Assembly (NCBI RefSeq): GCF_001514115.1
Contig: NZ_KQ948462.1
Span: forward strand, 169,428-228,133
Source: Streptomyces olivochromogenes
GTDB lineage: Bacteria; Actinomycetota; Actinomycetes; Streptomycetales; Streptomycetaceae
Direction of reading: 5' to 3'
DNA: 58,706 bases
In this document: positions 15,720 through 22,107 of the stretch, one piece after another
How positions within the stretch are numbered: the first letter of the stretch is position 1
Layout of the letters: each line of letters starts with the position of its first letter
The notes under the pieces: model-generated
Databases searched by the model: none
What the model saw: the letters and a program-made list of their open reading frames with translations, nothing else
Told to the model about the DNA's origin: nothing
Position numbers and translations under genes: made by a program

Positions 15720-16949
15720 ATGACCACCGAATCCGTCTTCACCGGCCTGAAGGTCCTCGACGCCTCGACCTTCATCGCGGCGCCCGCCGCGGCAACCATG
15801 CTCTCCGACTTCGGAGCGGACGTCATCAAGATCGAGCCGCCGGGAGCGGGCGACCCCCAGCGGAGGCTGAGCTTCGTGCCGCCCAGCCCCCGGGCCGAGG
15901 CCAACTACGGCTGGCACCTCGCCAACCGCAACAAGCGCGGCATGGTGCTCGATCTGAAGTCCCCGGCCACCACCGAGGTCCTCAAGCGGCTCGTCCAGTG
16001 GGCCGACGTGGTCATCACCAACTTCCCGCACGGCACACGCGAGAAGCTGCACCTCGGCTACGAGGAGGTCTCGGGCTGGAACCCGCGGGTCGTCTACGCA
16101 GACCTCACCGGCTTCGGTGATGCCGGCCCCGACGCCCGGCAGCCGGGCTTCGACCTGACCGCCTTCTGGTCACGCAGCGGGCTGCTGGCCTCCACCCGGG
16201 ACGCGGGAGCCCCGCCGACGGTGCCGGTCTGGGGCAGCGGCGACTACACGACGGCGGTCGCCATCTACGCGGCGATCGTCACCGCCCTGTACCACCGCGA
16301 GCGGACGGGACAAGGGGCCAATGTCGGGACGTCGCTGCTCGCCGCGGGTGTCTGGGCCACGGGGACATTGGTGGCCGGCGCCCTCGCCGGCGGCACGCCG
16401 TTCGAGCTGCACGACCGCAATGCGCCGGTGAACGCGCTGACCAACCCCTACCGGACCGCGGACGACCGGTGGATCATGCTGGCGACCTCAGCCGTGCACT
16501 GGCCGGCACTGGCGCGGGCCATCGGACGCCCCGAGCTGATCGAGGATCCCCGTTTCATGGACGTCGAGAGCGCCGCGAAGAACGCCGCCGCGCTCAGCGA
16601 GCTGCTCGACGTGGAGTTCGGCTCCCGGCCCTTTGCCGACTGGGAGGACGCCCTGGCCCGGGAGCGCGTCACCTACAGCCTCATCCAGACACCGGAAGAG
16701 GCCGCGCGGGACCCGCAGCTGCGCGCGAACGACATCGTCGTGCCTCTGGAAGGGGTCAGCGGGCTGGAGTACACCGTCAGCAACCCGGTCAGCCTCCGAG
16801 GGGTGCCGAAGGTCCCGGCCAAGCGGGCCCCGGAGCTGGGTGAGCACAACGACGAGATCCTCGCCGAGCTGGGATTCGCTCCCGCCGACATCGCTCTGCT
16901 GTGCGCCAAGGGAGCGATCCCGGGCAGGCCGGAAGCGGAAGCCGCGTGA
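15720..16949 (+). CDS. Class III CoA-transferase (CaiB/BaiF family), second copy
   Basis: 409 residues from ATG 15720, with GGGGTG as ribosome site; GTG 15711, overlapping the previous stop as GTGA, is an alternative. Seen: GLKVLDASTFIAAPAAATML, DVIKIEPPGAGDP, NRNKRGMVLDLK, and the catalytic Asp at about D145 in QPGFDLTAFWSRSG. Unlike the first transferase of this operon it keeps the usual PGFD lead-in. Two transferases and no CoA ligase or thiolase suggest CoA is recycled between substrate and product acids. Last gene before a strong terminator. Confidence 0.9.
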   Translation: MTTESVFTGLKVLDASTFIAAPAAATMLSDFGADVIKIEPPGAGDPQRRLSFVPPSPRAEANYGWHLANRNKRGMVLDLKSPATTEVLKRLVQWADVVITNFPHGTREKLHLGYEEVSGWNPRVVYADLTGFGDAGPDARQPGFDLTAFWSRSGLLASTRDAGAPPTVPVWGSGDYTTAVAIYAAIVTALYHRERTGQGANVGTSLLAAGVWATGTLVAGALAGGTPFELHDRNAPVNALTNPYRTADDRWIMLATSAVHWPALARAIGRPELIEDPRFMDVESAAKNAAALSELLDVEFGSRPFADWEDALARERVTYSLIQTPEEAARDPQLRANDIVVPLEGVSGLEYTVSNPVSLRGVPKVPAKRAPELGEHNDEILAELGFAPADIALLCAKGAIPGRPEAEAA

Positions 16950-17342
16950 CGAGCACGGCGCCCGAAGCGGTCAGTGTCACGCGCCACGCGCCCCCAGCGC
17001 CGCGATGGCCCGCCGACGAACCCCGGCACCGCCCGGTAACCGCCCATGGCCCCTCGGCCGGGCGGCGCACGAGACCCCGCTGACCAACAAGGCCGGCAGG
17101 AAGAGCCAACGGCACCTCCCCGCACGATGAGGCGGCGAGGTGCCGTTGCCGTGCTCACGCCGAGCGGAAGGGCTCGCGGCACCAAGTGCGAGCACGTGGA
17201 CGGGCGGTGCCCTGTTGCTCAGCTCCACTGATGCACCAGTGGAACGATCGCTAAGGTTCTGTGCACTGGACGGATGGGTTCCGGGGTCCGTACGTTCGGC
17301 TGCAGACTGCCTCCGCCGTGGGCACCGAAGCCTCGCACCCCC
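16950..17342. other. Gap downstream of the catabolic operon
   Basis: No gene seen. It contains the operon terminator and, at 17224-17243, a 20-base inverted repeat TCCACTG-N6-CAGTGGA followed by a further CACTGGAC half-site near 17265. This may be the left-over control region of the yczE fragment that follows. Confidence 0.4.
17107..17148 (+). terminator. Terminator of the CoA-transferase operon
   Basis: Arms CAACGGCACCTC and GAGGTGCCGTTG pair perfectly, with inner GC-rich pairing in the loop. About 160 bases after the last operon gene. Confidence 0.8.
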
Positions 17343-17545
17343 ATGACTGCGCTCCGAAAGCCGCGACGGCCGCGGCGGCACCTGCCCTGCCTGTGCCTCT
17401 CCTCGCTTACCTCCCCCCGCGAGCATCCGTGCAGACGCCTTCCCCAACTGATCGCCGGCCTCGCCCTCTACGGATTCAGCCTCTCGGTCATGGTCCGGGC
17501 CTCGCTGGGCGCCAACCCCTGGAGCGTCCTCGATGAGGGGCTCAA
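17343..17545 (+). pseudogene. N-terminal fragment of a YczE/YitT-type membrane protein
   Basis: The plus-strand frame reads RRLPQLIAGLALYGFSLSV then MVRASLGANPWSVLDEGL, the start of a YczE-family membrane protein (first helix and the NPWSVL motif). Similarity stops there, where minus-strand transposase sequence takes over, and the frame becomes serine/arginine-rich nonsense. yczE genes usually lie beside a MocR regulator; none is present. Clear truncation, probably by IS insertion followed by deletion. Confidence 0.7.
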
Positions 17546-17700
17546 GAGAGCCGGGACCAGTCGGTTGATGAGGGTGGTGACCTCGGCTTCCAGATCCCGG
17601 ACGATCGTGGTGAGCTCTCGGCAGCGGGCCAGTAGTTGCCCGGCCAGGCGTGCGGCGAGGCCGTTTCGGCCGTCGAGGAAGGCTGCCACGGTGAGTACCA
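17545..17700 (-). mobile_element. Fragment of an IS110-type transposase
   Basis: On the minus strand the frame reads GLAARLAGQLLARCRELTT and RDLEAEVTTLINRLVPALL, which looks like the coiled-coil segment before the C-terminal domain of IS110-family transposases. Neither the N-terminal DEDD part nor the C-terminal transposase_20 part is present. Family assignment is by pattern recall and is uncertain. Confidence 0.5.
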
Positions 17701-17944
17701 TCGCGCTGACCTGGGACTTCGACAGCTGGGTCGCGCCGAGGGGGCAACCCTCAGTTGCGGTGGTTGACGCGTTCGTGGCCGGCCTGCCCGTATTCGGCAC
17801 CGCAGACGGCGTCGGCCTCGGCGGACATCAGCGCAGCGCATCGGTGCACGTCTTGACCATCGCGCGGAGCAGATCGGGACTCGCCGCGGCGAGGTTGACC
17901 TCGGCGAGGGCGTGCAGGGGCACACTGCTGTCTGGAGCGGTCAT
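17700..17944 (-). mobile_element. Frameshifted, internally deleted IS256-type transposase remnant
   Basis: From ATG 17944 the minus strand reads MTAPDSSVPLHALAEVNLAA and LLRAMVKTCTDAL, then shifts frame at a 5-base duplication (AGCGC twice, 17828-17837) into LMSAEADAVCGAEYGQ, ERVNHRN, typical of the N-terminus of IS256/mutator transposases in actinobacteria. It then jumps near 17750 to LGATQLSKSQVSAM, which in intact elements lies about 100 residues later. So it is dead: one frameshift, one internal deletion and no DDE domain. Confidence 0.75.
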
Positions 17945-18158
17945 CGTGCTGATCTCCTTCGGGCTTCGACACCTCGAAGATCAGCCGGTGGCCGTTCGTC
18001 CATGGGGTCCACACCCTGACGCCGGAGCAAACCCCCGGATCAGGTCGGAGTCCGGGCTGAGGGTGTTGCAGCCCGTCGGCGAAGCCGACCTCTCCCCATA
18101 CCGCCGAACGAGAGCTGCCGTGCACCCCGGCACAACCAAGCAGGTGACCGAGGGCATG

Positions 18159-18229
18159 GGTTTGACTGCTGCGGTCATACCGGTGGAAGCGATTCGGTAA
18201 TTCCGTCCCGCGCGGGAAGCGGGCAGGGT
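18159..18229 (+). promoter_or_regulatory. Second copy of the LysR-type operator and promoter
   Basis: Bases 18159-18206 match 10701-10748 at 38 of 48 positions with no gap, including CTGCGGTCA, CGGTAATTCCGT-like sequence and TTCCGT as -35 (18201-18206). A 17-base spacer leads to CAGGGT (18224-18229). The palindrome centre (18170) is 54 bases before the -10, exactly as at the first promoter (10712 to 10766). Predicted start near 18236, upstream of ATG 18285. Confidence 0.7.
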
Positions 18230-18284
18230 GGAGCCATCGAGTCCGACTTCGCCGTGGGGTCGGAACTACCCCCGGGAGCAGCGC

Positions 18285-18956
18285 ATGCCTACCCTCCACC
18301 GTCAGGAAAACGTCTTCGTACTCGATCTCGGAGACGGCGAGAATCGCTTCCACCCCGACTGGCTCACCGCCGTCGACACCGCTCTGGACGAGGTTGACAA
18401 GGCAGAAGGGCCACGGGCCCTGGTGACCGCCGCGACGGGCAAGTTCTACTCCAACGGCCTGGACCTGGAGTGGCTGAGCGCCCACCCCGACCAGCACGAG
18501 AGCTACACCACCTCTGTCCACAAGCTCTTCGCCCGCGTGCTGTCTCTGCCGGTGATCACCGTGGCCGCCCTGCAGGGGCACACCTTCGCCGCCGGTGCGA
18601 TGCTCTCCCTCGCGCACGACTTCCGTGTCATGCGCGCGGACCGCGGCTTCTGGTGTCTGCCCGAGGCCGACATCAAGATCCCCTTCACTCCCGGCATGTG
18701 CGCCCTGATCCGGTCCCGCCTGGCGCCGCAGACCGCGCACGAGGCCATGGTCACTGCTCGCCGCTACGGCGGGTCGGATGCCGCCGCCGTGGGCATCGTC
18801 GACCAGGCGGTCGCCGAGGATGCCGTGCGCTCCACGGCCATGGCGATCGCCGAGGCACAGCTGAGCAAGGCCGGCGACACTCTCGGCACCATCAAGGCAC
18901 GCATGTACGCCTCGGTCCTGGCCACCCTGCCCCGCACGGACAGCCTGGCTGACTGA
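18285..18956 (+). CDS. Enoyl-CoA isomerase-like crotonase
   Basis: 223 residues from ATG 18285 with GGGAG ahead; the frame is open further up but the predicted transcription start lies inside that stretch. The crotonase fold is seen in FYSNGLDLEWL (oxyanion hole), GHTFAAGAMLSLAHDFRVM and CLPEADIKIPF. At the position of rat hydratase E144 there is Met106, while E127 matches E164. One remaining Glu is typical of delta3-delta2-enoyl-CoA isomerases rather than hydratases. Its promoter carries the same operator as the 10.8 kb operon, so it likely belongs to that pathway although 1.3 kb of debris separates them. Confidence 0.85.
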   Translation: MPTLHRQENVFVLDLGDGENRFHPDWLTAVDTALDEVDKAEGPRALVTAATGKFYSNGLDLEWLSAHPDQHESYTTSVHKLFARVLSLPVITVAALQGHTFAAGAMLSLAHDFRVMRADRGFWCLPEADIKIPFTPGMCALIRSRLAPQTAHEAMVTARRYGGSDAAAVGIVDQAVAEDAVRSTAMAIAEAQLSKAGDTLGTIKARMYASVLATLPRTDSLAD

Positions 18957-19286
18957 CCCAGGACTCTCACGAAGACCACCCCAGCGGCGCCCCACCCCCA
19001 TGCGCTACGTCAATACCGGGCCCGTTGACCCCAGATACGCCAGCGCAGGCTGCGGCCACTACGGCTCATGCGGCCTGACTTACTACAACACCAGCTGGGC
19101 ACAGCGCACAGCGCACAGCGACAATGGCAACGGCACGACCACACGGTCCAAGGGCCTCGGCGAGACGATCGCTCTGACCCGGCAGCAACCGGCGAAACAA
19201 TGCAGGGTCCCGGAGCCACCTACGGCCTGGGAGGATCTCGGCGAGCATTCGGTATGTCGCGTGCAGGTCAAAACATTGACCGTTCC
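18957..19286. other. 330-base gap, possible decayed coding sequence
   Basis: No convincing gene. On the minus strand, after a TTG at 19290 that overlaps the preceding stop, the frame reads RMLAEILPGRRWLRD and LLPGQSDRLAEALG with fair third-position GC, then degenerates. It may be the second half of the uncertain gene at 19287-19628 after a frameshift. Confidence 0.3.
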
Positions 19287-19628
19287 TCAAATGCGCCAGA
19301 GGCCCCGCCGGGTACCTGGACGCGCGGGATCAGTGAGGCTCCACCCAACGACAGTGCCGTGCTGGACCAGGAGCGCCACATCGGGCGCGATACCGACGCG
19401 GGCCTCCAATGGCTCGTCGAGGACGTCGAGATCGCGCGGGCCGGTCAGCACGGCATCACCGGGGGTGCGGCACAGCACCGCGCACATCTTCAGCCAGAAG
19501 TCCCGGACCTCGTCGGCGTGAAGCCCACCCGGGCGTACCGCGGGTGTGTCGGGAAGGCGGGCGGAGTGCTCCACCGAAGCGGATTCTCCCGGCAGTTGGA
19601 ATTCGGCTCCGACCAGGGTCTTGCGCAA
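19287..19628 (-). CDS. Hypothetical protein or remnant, 113 residues
   Basis: A minus-strand frame from TTG 19628 with G/C-rich third positions and protein-like composition (GGLHADEVRDFWLKMCAVL, PRDLDVLDEPLEARVGIAPD, VALLVQHGTVVGW). I do not recognise the family. The start is weak (TTG, no clear ribosome site), and the reading may continue in another frame after 19287, so it may be a broken gene. A 13-base inverted repeat AGTGGT-G-ACCACT (19655-19667) lies in the divergent gap to the WGR gene and could be an operator. Confidence 0.4.
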   Translation of the reverse strand: MRKTLVGAEFQLPGESASVEHSARLPDTPAVRPGGLHADEVRDFWLKMCAVLCRTPGDAVLTGPRDLDVLDEPLEARVGIAPDVALLVQHGTVVGWSLTDPARPGTRRGLWRI

Positions 19629-19728
19629 GGGTCCTGGCCCGGACCGTCGTTGTCAGTGGTGACCACTAGTTTGGAGTCACTGGAAGACGGCCGATGCGGC
19701 CGACCGGGCCTTTGGGGAGGGGTGTGCT

Positions 19729-21195
19729 GTGTCCGCTGCGCAGGCACGACAGTCGGGGAACACGACGTATCTGGAGCTGTCCCAGGAGAGCGGCGGTGCC
19801 CACAAGTTCTACGAGGTGACCGTCGAGGGGACCACCGTCTCCGTGCGGTACGGACGGATCGGTGTGGACGGGCAGCGTCAGACCTCCGCGTTTCCGACCG
19901 TCGAGAAGGCGAACGTGGCGGCGGCGAAGAAGATAGCGGAGAAGGTGCGCAAGGGGTACGCGCCCGCCGTCCAGGGGCAGCGCGCGGCCCGGCCCGTGAC
20001 GCATCGTCAGGTGACGTCCGCCCCGTCCACGGCGCGGGCGACGGCCCCGGTGCTGTGGCGGTTCCGTACGGGCGCCTCGGCGTTCGGCATCCATGTCGAC
20101 GAGGACCGTTGCTGGGTGGGCAACCAGCACGGCAGCGTCTACAACCTGAGCCACGACGGTGAGGTGTTGGCTCACTACTCCCTGCCGGACGGTGTGAAGT
20201 GCCTGGTGGCGGACGACTTCTGGATCTACGCGGGCTGTGACGACGGCCGGGTGTACGACCTCTCCTCGAAGGTGCCGTTCGCGGCCTACGAGATAGCGGC
20301 CGAGGTGGACATCTTCTGGCTGGACATTCACGCGGGCGTGCTGAACGTCTCCGACCGCAACGGCGGGCTGACGGTCATCGACCACGAGGACGAGCTCCAG
20401 TGGTCGCGCAACTCGTCCGGGGACAACGCGTGGATGGTGCGGGCCGACGACCACGCCGTGTACCACGGGCACAGCCGCGGTGTGACGGCGTACGCGGCGG
20501 ACGGCACCAGCCAGCTCTGGCACACCGCGACCAACGGCAACGTGCTCTTCGGATGGCAGGAGGAGAACGCCGTCTACGCCGGGACGGGGCGGCGGGTCGT
20601 CCAGCGGCTCGCCAAGTCCGACGGGCGGATCGAGGCCTCCTACGCGTGCGACGCCGCGGTGTACTCGTGCGCCACGTCCCCCGGCGGGCGGTACGTCTTC
20701 GCGGGCGACTCCGCTTCCTCCGTCTACTGCTTCACCGCCGACGGCACCCGGCTGTGGAAGCTCGGCACGGGCGGCGGTTCGGCGCTGTCCATGCAGTACC
20801 ACGACGAAAGGCTGTACATCGTCTCCACGGACGGCTCGCTCGCCTGCATCGACGCGAGCGAGGCCGCGATCAACGCCGCCCAGTCGGGCACCGTCCCGGT
20901 CGCCGCGGACATCAAACTGGCGGCCGCCCTGCCGACGTACGCACCGCTGACCACCGCCGCCTCCGTCGCCACGGTCAGCGCCGTCCCCGCGCCGGGGAGC
21001 GGGGTCGTCGTGGAGTGCACTCAGGAAGGGGGCCGAGTGCGCGTGCACGTGGTCTCCGAGGGCTATGAGCCGAGTTGGAACGTGCAGTTCCCGCGTGCGA
21101 TACGCCAGCCCGGCGCCCGCTATGTGGTGGACGCGCTGCACTCCTCGGTGGGTGGCTTCTACCGGGTGCGCGGAGAGATCAGGCGTCTGGTGTGA
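19729..21195 (+). CDS. WGR-domain protein with C-terminal beta-propeller
   Basis: 488 residues from GTG 19729 behind GGGAGGGG. Residues 12-80 form a WGR domain (YLELSQESGGAHKFYEV, VRYGRIGVDGQRQ, FPTVEKANVAAAKKIAEKV), a module found in PARPs and in bacterial proteins that contact nucleic acids. From about residue 105, PQQ/WD-like strands repeat (VLWRFRTG, LQWSRNSSG, QLWHTATNG, RLWKLGTGGG, each with Gly-Asn/Asp turns), giving a seven- or eight-bladed propeller. No signal peptide, so cytoplasmic. The last 60 residues (SWNVQFPRAIRQPGARYVVD) form another small domain. Role unknown; the partner may be the broken gene just downstream. Confidence 0.88.
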   Translation: MSAAQARQSGNTTYLELSQESGGAHKFYEVTVEGTTVSVRYGRIGVDGQRQTSAFPTVEKANVAAAKKIAEKVRKGYAPAVQGQRAARPVTHRQVTSAPSTARATAPVLWRFRTGASAFGIHVDEDRCWVGNQHGSVYNLSHDGEVLAHYSLPDGVKCLVADDFWIYAGCDDGRVYDLSSKVPFAAYEIAAEVDIFWLDIHAGVLNVSDRNGGLTVIDHEDELQWSRNSSGDNAWMVRADDHAVYHGHSRGVTAYAADGTSQLWHTATNGNVLFGWQEENAVYAGTGRRVVQRLAKSDGRIEASYACDAAVYSCATSPGGRYVFAGDSASSVYCFTADGTRLWKLGTGGGSALSMQYHDERLYIVSTDGSLACIDASEAAINAAQSGTVPVAADIKLAAALPTYAPLTTAASVATVSAVPAPGSGVVVECTQEGGRVRVHVVSEGYEPSWNVQFPRAIRQPGARYVVDALHSSVGGFYRVRGEIRRLV

Positions 21196-21299
21196 CAGAC
21201 GGCCGCGTGTTGTGCGACCCGGTGCCGATGGCACGAGCGTGAGGACGAGGCCGAGGCCGAGGCCGAGGAATGGGCCATGGCGAAAGAGCGAGTGACCGT

Positions 21300-21891
21300 G
21301 TGCGTCCCCCCGGTGTGCCCCGGGGGGACGTCCTCCGGGCCGTCGGTGCGGCCATGGCGCCGTACGACTACAACCGCGACGCCGGACCTGGTGTGCCGGA
21401 CGTCGAGACCTGGTGGGACTACTGGCGGATCGACGGCCGGGGCGGCGAGTTCCCGGTCGTCCCGGGGCACGAGGCGGACCCGCGCCTCATCCGGGGGTCC
21501 GAAACCATTTCCGGAGAGCCGCGCAGCGTTCCGCCCTCGCTGTGCGACGGCGGACCGCGCGTTGCTGGACCTCCAATGCCCCCGCGCGCAGGCAGCCGCC
21601 AAGGCGCGCCGGGCTTTCGAGGCCTGGCAGGCGTTTGCCTCCGGGTACCCGCAAGCGCGCGCCATGAGCGACTTCCGGGCCCGGCACTTCGCCGACCCCG
21701 AGGGTTATCCGCAGACACAGGTGCTGGAGGACTTCCGCACGCAGCCTGTCATCGCGGCGCTCCTGGACAACCCGGAACTGGAGGACCTCGTGGGCGAAGA
21801 CCCGGTCGCCCGTTTCGCCGACGACTTCAACGAGTACCTCGACGCACTTCCGGCCGACGCGTACGTCGTCCGTGTGCTGTACCACGGGTGA
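21300..21891 (+). pseudogene. Frameshifted hypothetical gene
   Basis: Two frames join into one protein-like reading. Frame one (GTG 21300 or ATG 21354) gives MAPYDYNRDAGPGVPDVETW, WDYWRIDGRGGEFPV, PSLCDGGPR. From about 21565 the sense continues one base over as ALLDLQCPRAQAAAKARRAF, DFRARHFADPEGYPQTQVLE and ends VVRVLYHG. The switch falls at CCGCGCGTTGCTG, where one extra base (or two missing) breaks the gene. Either a recent pseudogene or a sequencing error in a GC-rich run. I do not recognise the family. It follows the WGR gene by about 100 bases. Confidence 0.6.
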
Positions 21892-22073
21892 GTGAACTGG
21901 TGCGGTGCGTAGGGCAGTTGTCGCCGTATTCGTAGGAGGCCCCGCAGTGTGACCTGGGCCTTGCGGGCCGGTCGCTGGGCGGGAGCGCGGGCCAGGGTGC
22001 GGGACTTGATCGCCAGGCTCTACTGGCCGCGGCCGACCGAGCAGGAGGACGGCCGGCCACCGCTCGACCCGCC

Positions 22074-22096
22074 CGCCGGAGGGCGGCCCTCCGGCG
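22074..22096. terminator. Terminator between convergent genes
   Basis: Perfect hairpin CGCCGGAGGG-CGG-CCCTCCGGCG, 12 bases from the MMPL stop, serving the minus-strand transporter and possibly the broken plus-strand gene. Confidence 0.8.
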
Positions 22097-22107
22097 TGCG
22101 GGGGCGG

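Noticed and set aside
17343..17944. Intact insertion sequence
   Set aside because: No terminal inverted repeats, no complete transposase and no target duplication were seen; only fragments.
19068..20162. Plus-strand open frame of 364 codons running into the WGR gene
   Set aside because: It overlaps the WGR gene out of frame and lacks protein-like composition; the WGR reading has clear domains and a ribosome site.
21277..21891. Single intact gene from ATG 21277
   Set aside because: The first 80 codons in this frame are Arg/Ser/Thr-rich nonsense, while the neighbouring frame reads well until about 21565; a frameshift explains it better.
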